Of a stretch of 20,462 nt of DNA, positions 1 through 7,519 are shown piece after piece. Position numbers and translations under genes: made by a program. Positions within the stretch are counted from its first letter, which is position 1; every line of letters begins with the position of its first letter. The notes beneath the pieces are model-generated. The model worked only from the letters and a program-made list of their open reading frames with translations. It was not told the origin of the DNA and did no database searches. This DNA is from Candidatus Kaiserbacteria bacterium (GTDB lineage Bacteria; Patescibacteriota; Minisyncoccia; Phycocordibacterales; UBA2100). The stretch spans positions 1-20,462 of the forward strand of contig JAFAPB010000055.1 of the NCBI GenBank assembly GCA_019247335.1, read 5' to 3'.

Positions 1-1082
1 CATGTGCCGCCAATATACTGAAAGAGGCCGCAGGCACCGGTATCGGAGCAAATCCGCGGGTTGCCGCCGCTTTCGATCTTCGCTTTTTGCGCGAGAATCC
101 CCGGTGCGAAATCGCCGATACCGTATTTATCCTCGGCCTGCTTGAAAAGCTGCGCCCATACACCGCCGGGCAATGGTTTGGCCGGCGTCGTGTCTGGCGT
201 CTGCGGCTTGTCGCCGAAACCTGTTTGCGGTCCAACTGCTCCCGTAGCGGGACCGGTTTGCGGCGTATCTTTTATTTCGGTCGGTTCTCCGGTGATCGCG
301 ATCAATTTTTTCGTATCAACGATAAGGTCGGGATTGAGACCGAGCGTTTTCGCGGTCGAAGCGATCTGTTCCTTATCGCCCGTTTCAAGCGCGCGGATAT
401 AATCGGCCGCCACCGTCGGATTCGACGTCACGATCGCCTTTGCCCTTTCTTCGTCAACCCCGGTAGCAGTAAAGGCTTTGATGATCTCATCGCTTCCGGC
501 GGCCGTTCCGCCCGTCCCGGCGCCTGTCGAGACCGTCGGATCGCTGTCCTTCGTTACCGCGATCGCAATGTCGCGGAGCGCCTGATCGCTGTAGGTGCCA
601 TCGCTACCGACCTGCGCGCTCGCGTCGATCGCTGCCGCCAGCTTGGCGTTGCACTTCGATAGGGTGAAGTCCTTATGCGTGAGCGTATCCACGTAGGTAA
701 GGGTCGGCTCGGTTTGCCCCTTCATGCAGCCGTATTTTTTTTGATCCTCGACGGTGCAGCATGCGCGCGTCGTCGTTATAACGATCTCGACATAGTACGT
801 GTCACTGTTCCACCAGACGGAGAGTGGCGACGTGCCCGCAGGGATATTCGTGCTGATAGTGACCTTTTGATCGGCGCAATTGCTGATCTGGCTTTTTGCG
901 GCGTTCGGGACGCCGGTCTGGGCGTCGGCGATCTTTTCTCCGCCGCCCCCGTAGCGCTTCACTTCCGTGAATCCCGGCTTCACGCATGAAATTTTCGAGC
1001 CGGGCGCGCTCTGCGCCTCCGCGATCGAAAACGCGCCGAGCACGCACAAAAGCGTGGTAAGAGAGGCGACGGTGACCCGCAT
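1..1082 (-). CDS. Secreted lytic-transglycosylase-like protein, C-terminus cut by window edge
   Basis: The reading frame is open from an ATG at 1082 to the window edge (360 codons, no stop seen). An in-frame TGA lies just upstream, so the start is well placed. The N-terminus is a signal peptide: a basic start, then a hydrophobic run ending near AEAQS around residue 26. The middle is low-complexity and Thr/Pro/Gly-rich around residues 190-205 and 280-305. The last visible residues, about 336-360, carry IESGGNP followed by TGACGLFQYIGGT. That matches the ES(G) plus GLxQ core of SLT/lysozyme-like (GH23-type) domains, with Glu337 the likely catalytic acid. It probably cleaves peptidoglycan outside the membrane. 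It follows atpC by 52 nt but has its own -10 box 6 nt before the ATG. The catalytic domain is only partly visible, so a lysozyme-like hydrolase is equally possible. Confidence 0.75.
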   Translation of the reverse strand, partial: MRVTVASLTTLLCVLGAFSIAEAQSAPGSKISCVKPGFTEVKRYGGGGEKIADAQTGVPNAAKSQISNCADQKVTISTNIPAGTSPLSVWWNSDTYYVEIVITTTRACCTVEDQKKYGCMKGQTEPTLTYVDTLTHKDFTLSKCNAKLAAAIDASAQVGSDGTYSDQALRDIAIAVTKDSDPTVSTGAGTGGTAAGSDEIIKAFTATGVDEERAKAIVTSNPTVAADYIRALETGDKEQIASTAKTLGLNPDLIVDTKKLIAITGEPTEIKDTPQTGPATGAVGPQTGFGDKPQTPDTTPAKPLPGGVWAQLFKQAEDKYGIGDFAPGILAQKAKIESGGNPRICSDTGACGLFQYIGGT

Positions 1083-1088
1083 CGCTCT

Positions 1089-1094
1089 ATTGTA
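1089..1094 (-). promoter_or_regulatory. -10 box (TACAAT) for the transglycosylase-like gene, leaderless layout
   Basis: TACAAT on the minus strand is followed by exactly 6 nt (AGAGCG) and then the ATG at 1082. Transcription would start at or next to the A of the ATG. There is no clear -35 and no good ribosome binding site. The same layout recurs at five other genes in the window. Confidence 0.5.
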
Positions 1095-1134
1095 CGGGCG
1101 CCGCTCTCACGAGCGTCGCGGCAATGTGGAGAAG

Positions 1135-1386
1135 CTAGAGGAGAACGACCGCGCGATTTCCCGAGCACTCGACGAGTCCGTCTTCGATATCGAAGGTTTT
1201 CTCTCCCACAGAGTCCTTCACTTTGATCGTACCGCTCTTGAGCGTCGTCACGATCGGCTCGTGGTGCGGAAGGATGGTGAATTCGCCTGCGGCGCCCGGC
1301 AGCGTTGCGGAAATCGCGGCGCCGTCGTAGCGCGTATCGCCGACGGAAGCGATAACAAGATGAAACGTGTTCGGATGATCGGCCAT
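1135..1386 (-). CDS. atpC: ATP synthase F1 epsilon subunit, short form
   Basis: The 83-aa protein matches the N-terminal beta-sandwich of the F1 epsilon subunit, with the GAAGEFTILPHHEP segment (residues 31-44) typical of it and a following TLKSGTIKV strand. Epsilon joins gamma to the c-ring in the central stalk. Usual bacterial epsilon is about 130-140 aa and ends in a helical hairpin that can inhibit ATP hydrolysis. Here the frame stops with TAG right after the beta-sandwich (…GNRAVVLL), so the hairpin is absent and hairpin-based inhibition is not expected. The start ATG lies 3 nt after the stop of the 32-aa membrane peptide, which itself overlaps atpD, so the three are one transcription unit. 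Short epsilon subunits are known in some lineages, so this need not be a truncation. Confidence 0.9.
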   Translation of the reverse strand: MADHPNTFHLVIASVGDTRYDGAAISATLPGAAGEFTILPHHEPIVTTLKSGTIKVKDSVGEKTFDIEDGLVECSGNRAVVLL

Positions 1387-1389
1387 GGC

Positions 1390-1488
1390 TTATTTGTTTC
1401 GCATTTTCTTCCAAACTTCAAGGATGAACATACCGATTATGATGCCGACGAGAATTCCCTTCAGGAAATCGACGAGATCCGGACTCAT
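1390..1488 (-). CDS. 32-aa single-pass membrane peptide between atpD and atpC
   Basis: The ATG at 1488 overlaps the atpD stop in an ATGA arrangement and the TAA ends 3 nt before atpC. The start and end therefore fit tightly between two certain genes and suggest translational coupling. The product has an acidic start (MSPDLVDF), a hydrophobic, glycine-containing segment of about 17 residues (ILVGIIIGMFILEVW, residues 12-26), and a basic tail (KKMRNK). This is the pattern of a single transmembrane helix with the C-terminus inside. I do not recognise the family. Its place suggests a role in ATP synthase assembly or function, by analogy with the small accessory membrane proteins of other atp operons, but that is inference. 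It is too short for most gene finders. Confidence 0.7.
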   Translation of the reverse strand: MSPDLVDFLKGILVGIIIGMFILEVWKKMRNK

Positions 1489-2855
1489 GCGATTACTTCA
1501 TCGATTCCGCCCTTCATGTAGAAGGCCTGCTCGCTCAAGGCGTCATGCTTACCATCAAGAATTTCGCCGAAGCTGCGCACGGTGTCCTGAAGCGATACAT
1601 ATTTGCCCGGCGCGCCGGTGAAAGCCTCGGCGACCGAGAACGGCTGCGATAGGAAGCGCTGGATCTTGCGTGCGCGATAGACAAGTTTCTTGTCCTCTTC
1701 GGAGAGCTCTTCGATACCAAGGATCGCGATGATGTCCTGCAGATCCTTGTAGCGCTGGAGTACGCGGCGCGTCTCGTTGGCGACGCGATAATGCTCTTCG
1801 CCGACGATTTCCGGCGTGAGTGCCGTCGAACCCGATGCGAGCGGCGAGATCGCGGGATAGATACCGAGCGATGCGAGCGCACGGTCGAGCACGATGGTCG
1901 AGTCGAGGTGTGCGAAGGTCGTCGCCGGCGCGGGGTCCGTCACATCGTCCGCCGGCACGTAGATCGCCTGCACCGAGGTGATCGAGCCTTCGGTCGTCGA
2001 CGTGATGCGCTCCTGCAAGAGTCCCATTTCCTCTGCGAGGGTCGGCTGGTACCCCACCGCCGATGGCACGCGGCCGAGAAGTGACGAGACTTCCGAGCCT
2101 GCCTGCACGAAGCGGAATACGTTGTCCATGAAAAAGAGTACGTCTTTGCCTCCTTCGTCGCGGAAGGCTTCCGCCATCGTAAGACCGGAGAGTGCGACGC
2201 GCGCGCGGGCACCCGGCACTTCGTTCATCTGACCGAAGACGAGCGCCGTCTTCTCGAGTACTTTGGATTCTTCCATTTCGTGATAGAGGTCGTTGCCTTC
2301 GCGCACGCGCTCGCCGACGCCGGCAAAAACTGAATAGCCACCGTGTTCCGATGCGACATTGTGTATGAGTTCCTGAATGAGGACCGTCTTGCCGACCCCC
2401 GCGCCGCCGAAAAGTCCGACCTTACCGCCTTTGATGAACGGGGCGAGAAGGTCGATTGCCTTGATGCCTGTTTCGAAGAGGTCGGCTTTGGTCGACTGAC
2501 GGACGAACTTCGGCGGATCCTGATGGATCGGAAGACGCGCGGCATCTTTGCCGACTTCCTCCTTGCCGTCGATCGGCTCGCCGATCACGTTAAACATTCT
2601 GCCAAGCGCAGCGTTGCCGACCGGGACCGAGATCGGCGCGCCGGTGTCGACGACCTCCGCATCGCGCGCGAGGCCTGCAGTGTCCTGCATCGCGATGCAG
2701 CGGACGCGGTTGAGCCCCAAGTGCTGCGCGACCTCGAGTACGAGGCGGCCGTCCTTGTGCTTCACTTCGAGCGCGTTGCGGATAGCCGGCAGCTTGTCGT
2801 CGAAACGCACGTCAACGACCGGTCCGATAATCTGGGTTACTGTTCCTTTTGTCAT
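1485..2855 (-). CDS. atpD: ATP synthase F1 beta subunit
   Basis: The 456-aa product is the catalytic beta subunit, close to the usual 460-473 aa. In order it shows the N-terminal barrel (TQIIGPVVDVRF), Walker A GGAGVGKT at 150-157, GERVREGNDLYHEM from 181 with the catalytic-type Glu182, Walker B ending FFMD with Asp244, the DNVFRFVQAGSEVSSLLGR stretch, and EELSEED at 382-388, the lever that contacts gamma. One small oddity is Val184, where most homologues have Thr (GERTREGN). The gene heads a separate minus-strand unit (atpD, 32-aa peptide, atpC). It is divided from atpG by two genes and a plus-strand gene, so its level may be set independently of the alpha subunit. Confidence 0.97.
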   Translation of the reverse strand: MTKGTVTQIIGPVVDVRFDDKLPAIRNALEVKHKDGRLVLEVAQHLGLNRVRCIAMQDTAGLARDAEVVDTGAPISVPVGNAALGRMFNVIGEPIDGKEEVGKDAARLPIHQDPPKFVRQSTKADLFETGIKAIDLLAPFIKGGKVGLFGGAGVGKTVLIQELIHNVASEHGGYSVFAGVGERVREGNDLYHEMEESKVLEKTALVFGQMNEVPGARARVALSGLTMAEAFRDEGGKDVLFFMDNVFRFVQAGSEVSSLLGRVPSAVGYQPTLAEEMGLLQERITSTTEGSITSVQAIYVPADDVTDPAPATTFAHLDSTIVLDRALASLGIYPAISPLASGSTALTPEIVGEEHYRVANETRRVLQRYKDLQDIIAILGIEELSEEDKKLVYRARKIQRFLSQPFSVAEAFTGAPGKYVSLQDTVRSFGEILDGKHDALSEQAFYMKGGIDEVIA

Positions 2856-2868
2856 AAAGTCCGCCCAG

Positions 2869-2896
2869 TTTATAAGCTCGCGGCTCTAAAAACAAG
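2869..2896 (-). promoter_or_regulatory. Possible promoter for atpD
   Basis: On the minus strand TATAAA (2874-2869) lies 13 nt before the atpD ATG. A CTTGTT/TTGTTT -35-like box lies 15-16 nt upstream. A promoter is expected here because the gene upstream reads the other way. The spacing is shorter than ideal. Confidence 0.35.
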
Positions 2897-2898
2897 GG

Positions 2899-2904
2899 TA
2901 TAAT
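2899..2904 (+). promoter_or_regulatory. Consensus -10 box (TATAAT) for the deoxyribosyltransferase-like gene, leaderless layout
   Basis: A perfect TATAAT ends 6 nt before the ATG at 2911, so the transcript should begin at the start codon. No clear -35 is seen. It lies back to back with the atpD promoter within about 30 bp. Confidence 0.6.
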
Positions 2905-2910
2905 TGCCGC

Positions 2911-3315
2911 ATGGAGACATTCGAACACTACGCCCTGCAACTCCGGAGTGTTCGCCCCTTGGTTTACACCGCGATGTCAAAGCATCTTTTCTACTACCGG
3001 ATGTTTATTTCCAAATTTGTGCTTGAGCGCGAAGCCATACCGCTGAATCCTTTTGTGAGCTGCGACTACTTCCTGCTCGATTCGGTCGACCGCAATGTGG
3101 TTCGCGAGGGAAATAACAATCTTGTGAAGCGAGCGGATGAGCTTTGGGTGTTCGGACCGGTGAGCAATGGTGTGCTCGCCGAGATACACATCGCAAAAGA
3201 AATGGGTAAACCTGTTCGCTATTTCAAGGTGGAGAAGTCTAGCAGCATCGTTGAGATATCAAAAGCAAATGCGGAGCTGGAATCTGACGTCGTTCAATTC
3301 GCGAACACCCTTTAG
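2911..3315 (+). CDS. Nucleoside 2-deoxyribosyltransferase-like protein
   Basis: The 134-aa protein resembles the small Rossmann-like nucleoside 2-deoxyribosyltransferase / DUF4406 group. It has an NPF motif after the first strand-helix unit (residues 46-48), a DYFLLD segment, then NNLVKRADELWVFGPVSNG and VLAEIHIAKEMGKPVRYF. In that fold the Glu of the NGVLAEI segment is the usual nucleophile position. Members swap or hydrolyse bases on (deoxy)nucleosides, but many DUF4406 proteins have no proven reaction. It is the only plus-strand gene in the ATP synthase region. It is divergent from atpD, and its last 4 nt overlap the end of rdgB tail to tail. With RdgB and the HD protein nearby, a part in nucleotide salvage or clean-up is plausible but inferred. 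Confidence 0.7.
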   Translation: METFEHYALQLRSVRPLVYTAMSKHLFYYRMFISKFVLEREAIPLNPFVSCDYFLLDSVDRNVVREGNNNLVKRADELWVFGPVSNGVLAEIHIAKEMGKPVRYFKVEKSSSIVEISKANAELESDVVQFANTL

Positions 3316-3908
3316 GGGAACCGCTTCAAGATCTCGTACATCTTTTGCATCGCGCGGCCGCGATGGTCGATCCGCATTTTCTCTTCGAGCGTCGCTTCCG
3401 CATAGGTTTTCCCTATTTCGTCAGCAAAGAAAATAGGGTCATAGCCGAATCCCCGCTCACCTTTGGGCTCGCGAGTAATGCGGCCCAGACACTCGCCATA
3501 TGTCACGGTGACCTGATCGCTCATCGGGTCGTACACGGCAATGACCGAGGTGAACTTCGCCGTGCGCTTCTCATCCGGCACGTCTTTCATTTTCTCGAGC
3601 ACGACTTCATAGCGTTGTTTATCAGTGCCTTTCGCATATCGAGCGCTCTTTACGCCTGGCTCGCCATTCAGCGCATCTATCGAGACGCCTGAATCGTCCG
3701 CGATTGTGAGCATGCCCGATTTTTTGCCGGTAATTATCGCCTTAATCAGGGCATTTCCCTCGAATGTCTGCCCGACTTCCTCGACACGCCACTCCTTCGG
3801 TATATCCGTATCGTCCATACTGACGACCTCGAACGACAACTCCTTCAAGTAGCCCTGCATTTCCTCGAGCTTTCCTAGGTTATGGGTCGCTATTAAAAGC
3901 TTCCGCAT
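3312..3908 (-). CDS. rdgB: XTP/dITP diphosphatase (RdgB/HAM1 family)
   Basis: The 198-aa protein has the full set of HAM1 motifs: ATHNLGK near the start (residues 7-13), GQTFEGNALIKA, IADDSG with its metal-binding acids, GEPGVKSARYA, and GERGFGYDPIFF followed by KTYAEATLEEK and the HRGRA motif near the end. The family hydrolyses non-canonical purine triphosphates (ITP, XTP, dITP) to monophosphates plus pyrophosphate, keeping them out of DNA and RNA. The length is normal (about 195-200 aa). The ATG lies 1 nt after the TAA of the 107-aa gene, so the two are cotranscribed as the tail of the atpB-to-atpG unit. Its stop interlocks with that of the plus-strand gene, leaving no room for a separate terminator. 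Confidence 0.95.
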   Translation of the reverse strand: MRKLLIATHNLGKLEEMQGYLKELSFEVVSMDDTDIPKEWRVEEVGQTFEGNALIKAIITGKKSGMLTIADDSGVSIDALNGEPGVKSARYAKGTDKQRYEVVLEKMKDVPDEKRTAKFTSVIAVYDPMSDQVTVTYGECLGRITREPKGERGFGYDPIFFADEIGKTYAEATLEEKMRIDHRGRAMQKMYEILKRFP

Positions 3909-3909
3909 G

Positions 3910-4233
3910 TTAGCTGATGTGTCGCGCCATTAGTTTCTCTAGGAAGTCTCGCGCCATCGTGGGCTTTTCCATGCCCCATTCGTTCAGCGAGTCATTGATG
4001 ACTTTTGTGGTCAACGCTTGCAGTTCGCCAAGGTCGGTTGAGGTAGAGGTAACGAGAGCGTCTTCCATCCGCTGTCTAAGGCGCCGGTAGTATTCCATCG
4101 TAAGATCGTGCTGGAAGCACGATTCGGGCAATAATTTATCGGCTTCGTGAAATACTCTTGCCTTTACATTTCCTATTTCTTCCAACTTATCGAGCTTCTC
4201 GCGGCGTTGCGGCGTATACTTGAACTCATCCAT
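3910..4233 (-). CDS. Unknown 107-aa helical protein between atpG and rdgB
   Basis: I do not recognise this protein. It is soluble, charged and predicted mostly helical, with an N-terminal YTPQRREKLDKLEEIG stretch, one Cys (SCFQHD), and a YYRRLRQRMEDAL amphipathic segment. There is no signal peptide or membrane span. It is held tightly in the operon: its ATG lies 1 nt after the atpG stop and its TAA lies 1 nt before the rdgB ATG. That spacing supports a real gene translated with its neighbours. It may act with either neighbour, but nothing in the sequence shows which. Confidence 0.75.
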   Translation of the reverse strand: MDEFKYTPQRREKLDKLEEIGNVKARVFHEADKLLPESCFQHDLTMEYYRRLRQRMEDALVTSTSTDLGELQALTTKVINDSLNEWGMEKPTMARDFLEKLMARHIS

Positions 4234-4234
4234 A

Positions 4235-5152
4235 TCACTTCATCGCTTCGATGCCCGAGGTGATCTCGGAAACCTCGCGCGTGATCGCAGCCTGGCGGAC
4301 CTTGTTGAAGGTGCGCGTGAGATTGTGCGCCATCTCTTTTGCCTTGTCGGTCGCACTCTTCATCGCGACCATACGGGCGGAATGCTCGGAAGCCTTGCCT
4401 TCCAGTACTGAATAAAAGATCGCGATATTCAAAAGCCGCGGCAAAAGCGTTGAGAGCACCGTGTCCGCATCGGGCTCGATCGTGTATGCAGCCGGCGCCA
4501 CGTCCTTCTCCGGATTCTGCGGCGCATATTTGCCTTTGGCCGGACGGATGCCTTTGATCATCTCTTGCATGAGAGAACGCGTGATCGGAACGATCTGGCG
4601 AGTCGTCGGCTGCTGCTCGAAGGTCGAGAGGAAATTCTGATAGCCGACGACGACCGCGCCGATCTCTCCCGTCGCGTGTCCTGCAAGTACCGCATCGGTA
4701 ACCGCGCGGATATCGTGTTCGGATACGCCGTCAGCGAGATTGTCGCGGCGCAAGCGGACTTCGTAGCCGCGCGATGCGAAATATTCCGCCCCACGACGAC
4801 CGATGGCGATCATCACGACATCGCTTTTATTCAAATTACGGCTGCGGATCTCGTCTTCGACCTTGCGGATCACCCCGCTGTTCAGCGAGCCCGCGAGCCC
4901 CTTATCGCTCACCACGACGATAAAACAGGTCTTTCCGCTTCCCTCACGCATAAGCGAGTGCTTTGAAGCATCAGCCGTGCCGGCGAGACGCTCGAGCACC
5001 GAGAGCGATGCGGCGGCATAGGCGCGGCCGCCGAGCGCGCGCTCCTGCGCTTTGCGCATTTTGACCGCCGAAACCGCCTCCATCGCATGGGTGACCGTGC
5101 CGGTCTTCTTATACGAAAGTATCTTTAGCTTGATGTCCTTGAGATTTGCCAT
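4235..5152 (-). CDS. atpG: ATP synthase F1 gamma subunit
   Basis: The 305-aa product is the central-stalk rotor subunit, slightly longer than the usual 285-290 aa. The N-terminal helix (LKDIKLKILSYKKTGTVTHAMEAVSAVKM) and the C-terminal helix (SATDKAKEM…LTRTFNKVRQAAITREVSEI) form the conserved coiled coil that turns inside the alpha3beta3 head. The middle is the Rossmann-like domain, with FIVVVSDKGLAGSLNSGV around residue 77. The start has a good ribosome site (AGGGG, about 5 nt upstream). A TACAAT box at 5161-5166, 8 nt before the ATG, could be an extra internal promoter. The gene upstream is the HD-domain protein, not atpA as is usual. Confidence 0.96.
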   Translation of the reverse strand: MANLKDIKLKILSYKKTGTVTHAMEAVSAVKMRKAQERALGGRAYAAASLSVLERLAGTADASKHSLMREGSGKTCFIVVVSDKGLAGSLNSGVIRKVEDEIRSRNLNKSDVVMIAIGRRGAEYFASRGYEVRLRRDNLADGVSEHDIRAVTDAVLAGHATGEIGAVVVGYQNFLSTFEQQPTTRQIVPITRSLMQEMIKGIRPAKGKYAPQNPEKDVAPAAYTIEPDADTVLSTLLPRLLNIAIFYSVLEGKASEHSARMVAMKSATDKAKEMAHNLTRTFNKVRQAAITREVSEITSGIEAMK

Positions 5153-5167
5153 GGTCCCCTATTGTAC

Positions 5168-5947
5168 TTATTTTTCGGCGCTCGTCAGCCACGCGACACC
5201 TTCGTCGCCTCCGCGCTGAATAACCAACTCACGCCAGGCGTCGTAAAACGGGAATCGCGTCTCAACACGGATAGTTTCTTCCGTATGCGGCTTCCCGAAA
5301 TGTATGAATTCTGCGCCGCCGATGCGTCCGTCGACGGGCAAGGGGCCGAGCTCTCTGATGAGCGGATGCTCCTTGGCTTCAAGAAAATCATGGAGTTCGG
5401 GGTAGATATACGGATACCGCGACATCATTCGGGTATAAAAAAGCAAGCTGCCGAGCAGTGTCATGTTGCCCGAATAGATCTCGTGCATGCTTTCGCCGTA
5501 TGCGTCGAGCTTATCCATCACGGAGACGAAATGCGCCTCCGCGCAGTCTTTATGCAGCGCGTGGCGCAGCAGTGCGACGTATTCGTAATTGTTCACATGC
5601 GTCGGATATCTTTTCGCAAGCTCTTGGATGGCACGCTCTTCGTTCTCTTCTATGGTTTTCAATTCAGCTTTTGTCATTCGAGCCTTAGCGCCGGCCTGAA
5701 TATCGCCCGTGAGCATCTCCGCATCGTCATGCACGAGCGCCAGCGTTCGCACCTTTTCGGCATCCAAAGGCGTATAACGCTGCGCAAGCGGCAGAAGAGT
5801 TTCGGCGAGCCAAAACACTCGCCGAGCATGCGACCAGACGTCGCTGCGGTAGCGCATCTCCTTGAACATGGAGTACCGCTTGATTGAACGAAGCTTCTCT
5901 TCCCGCTCCGGGGGAAACGCCGAAAGATCGATCGGCGCGTAGGTCAT
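5168..5947 (-). CDS. HD-domain phosphohydrolase (YfbR/HDDC2-like) inserted between atpA and atpG
   Basis: The 259-aa protein carries the HD metal-site residues in the right order: His40 (WSHARR), His73-Asp74 with Glu77 (LVHDDAEMLTGDIQ) and Asp145 (VMDKLDAYGE). The HDDAEMLTGD stretch is very like the HD of YfbR-type 5'-deoxynucleotidases, which remove phosphate from deoxynucleoside monophosphates. The extra C-terminal ~100 residues, from LLFYTRMMSRYPYIYPEL on, are not ones I recognise. The start ATG comes 3 nt after the atpA stop, and the stop is 15 nt before atpG, so it is cotranscribed with the ATPase. HD proteins also include (p)ppGpp and other phosphohydrolases, so the exact substrate is open. 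Confidence 0.85.
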   Translation of the reverse strand: MTYAPIDLSAFPPEREEKLRSIKRYSMFKEMRYRSDVWSHARRVFWLAETLLPLAQRYTPLDAEKVRTLALVHDDAEMLTGDIQAGAKARMTKAELKTIEENEERAIQELAKRYPTHVNNYEYVALLRHALHKDCAEAHFVSVMDKLDAYGESMHEIYSGNMTLLGSLLFYTRMMSRYPYIYPELHDFLEAKEHPLIRELGPLPVDGRIGGAEFIHFGKPHTEETIRVETRFPFYDAWRELVIQRGGDEGVAWLTSAEK

Positions 5948-5950
5948 GAT

Positions 5951-7516
5951 TTATTGAGCGAACAGCTCCTTGTGAGCGAGCTTGAACTCCTCCATTGCGT
6001 GATTGATTTTCTTCTTGTCCTCGTCGTTGAACTGCCCCGTCTTCTTGATAGCAGCAAGCGTGTCTTTGTAGTTGGCGTCGAGAAAGTCGGTAAAGCTGCG
6101 CTCGACTTCGGTTACGCGATTGACGGGCACGCCCATAAAAAGCTTCTGGTTACCGGCATAGATTGCCGCGACCTGCTTCTCGAGCGGGATCGGCTCGCCG
6201 TTTTTCTGTTTCAGCACCTCCTCCATGCGCTGACCCGACGCGATGCGGTCGGCCGTTTCTTTATCGAGATCAGAGGCGAACTGCATGAACGCTTCGAGTT
6301 CACGAAACTGCGCGAGTTCGAGCTTGATGCCGCCCGCCACTCCTTTCATGGCTTTTGTCTGTGCGGCCGAACCGACGCGCGAGACCGAGATACCGACGTC
6401 GATCGCCGGACGAATACCCTTGTTGAAGAGGTCGGTGATGAGGAACATCTGACCGTCGGTGATCGAGATCACATTAGTCGGAATATATGCCGAGATGTCG
6501 CCCTCCTGGGTCTCAATGATCGGCAGTGCCGTGATAGACCCACCCCCTTTTTCTTCACTCAAGCGGCACGCACGCTCAAGAAGACGGGAGTGCAGATAGA
6601 AAATGTCGCCCGGATACGCTTCGCGGCCCGGCGGGCGGCGGAGGAGCAGCGAGAGTTCGCGATACGCGACCGCCTGCTTCGAGAGATCGTCGTAGATGAT
6701 GAGCACGTCCTTTCCCTTGTCCATGAAATACTCGCCGATCGCAACGCCGCTGAAAGGCGCGAGGTACTGGAGCGCGGCAGGAGCCGATGCCGGAGCGTCA
6801 ACGATGATGGTATACGGCAGCGCGCCACGCTCGCGCAGCTGTTGTGCGATGCGCGCGGTCTTCGATTCCTTTTGACCGATCGCGACATAGATGCAGATCG
6901 GACGCGTCGCTTCCGGCTCATTGAGCTGGTTCAGGATCGTGTCGATCGCGACGGTCGTCTTGCCCGTACCGCGATCGCCGATGATGAGCTCGCGCTGACC
7001 ACGACCGATCGGAATGAGCGCGTCGATCGCCTTGATACCCGTCTGGAGCGGGACGGTGACGGATTTGCGGTCAATGACGCCGGCAGCTTGGCGCTCGACC
7101 GGCATGAGCGTCGTATTGCGCACGGGCCCTTTGCCGTCGATCGCTTCGCCGAGCGCATTCACTACGCGTCCGAGCATCTCCTCGCCGGAAGGTACCGAGA
7201 GGATCTTGCCGGTCGATTTCACCGTCATGCCTTCAGCCACGCGCGCAGTGTCGCCGAGGATCGTCGCGCGCACGCCGTCTTCTTCGAGGTTCAAAACAAG
7301 GCCGTAGAGTTCGCCTTCCGCTTCCATGCTCTCTGCGAGCTTCTTGCCTTTAGATTCTTCAAATACCAAAACCTCGCTCATCACCGCCTTCGAGAGGCCG
7401 TCGATCGCGACGACACCGTCGCCCACCGCGACGACGCGGCCGACATGCTGCCCTTCATGCGCAGGCGCATGCTGTTCGATCTCTTTTATGATCTTTTCTA
7501 TCGTTGTTGAGTCCAT
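5951..7516 (-). CDS. atpA: ATP synthase F1 alpha subunit
   Basis: The 521-aa product is the non-catalytic nucleotide-binding alpha subunit (usual length about 500-515). It shows the N-terminal delta-binding helix and barrel (GRVVAVGDGVVAIDGL, residues 26-41), Walker A GDRGTGKT at 180-187, the VLIIYDDLSK Walker B region, the LLLRRPPGREAYPGD signature, and the ISVSRVGSAAQ arginine-finger motif with Arg380. An insertion in the barrel around residues 54-68 (ESKGKKLAESMEAEG) accounts for the extra length. The gene begins 3 nt after the atpH stop and ends 3 nt before the HD gene. Confidence 0.97.
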   Translation of the reverse strand: MDSTTIEKIIKEIEQHAPAHEGQHVGRVVAVGDGVVAIDGLSKAVMSEVLVFEESKGKKLAESMEAEGELYGLVLNLEEDGVRATILGDTARVAEGMTVKSTGKILSVPSGEEMLGRVVNALGEAIDGKGPVRNTTLMPVERQAAGVIDRKSVTVPLQTGIKAIDALIPIGRGQRELIIGDRGTGKTTVAIDTILNQLNEPEATRPICIYVAIGQKESKTARIAQQLRERGALPYTIIVDAPASAPAALQYLAPFSGVAIGEYFMDKGKDVLIIYDDLSKQAVAYRELSLLLRRPPGREAYPGDIFYLHSRLLERACRLSEEKGGGSITALPIIETQEGDISAYIPTNVISITDGQMFLITDLFNKGIRPAIDVGISVSRVGSAAQTKAMKGVAGGIKLELAQFRELEAFMQFASDLDKETADRIASGQRMEEVLKQKNGEPIPLEKQVAAIYAGNQKLFMGVPVNRVTEVERSFTDFLDANYKDTLAAIKKTGQFNDEDKKKINHAMEEFKLAHKELFAQ

Positions 7517-7519
7517 AAG

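Noticed and set aside
87..662. 191-codon plus-strand frame at the left edge
   Set aside because: It is the shadow of the transglycosylase-like gene, which has a signal peptide and a recognisable catalytic motif on the minus strand.
5954..7510. Complete 518-codon frame on the plus strand opposite atpA
   Set aside because: It is the exact antisense of a certain gene, rich in Arg/Asp/His/Leu as expected from reading GC-rich codons backwards. Similar long antisense frames lie opposite ahcY and the methyltransferase.
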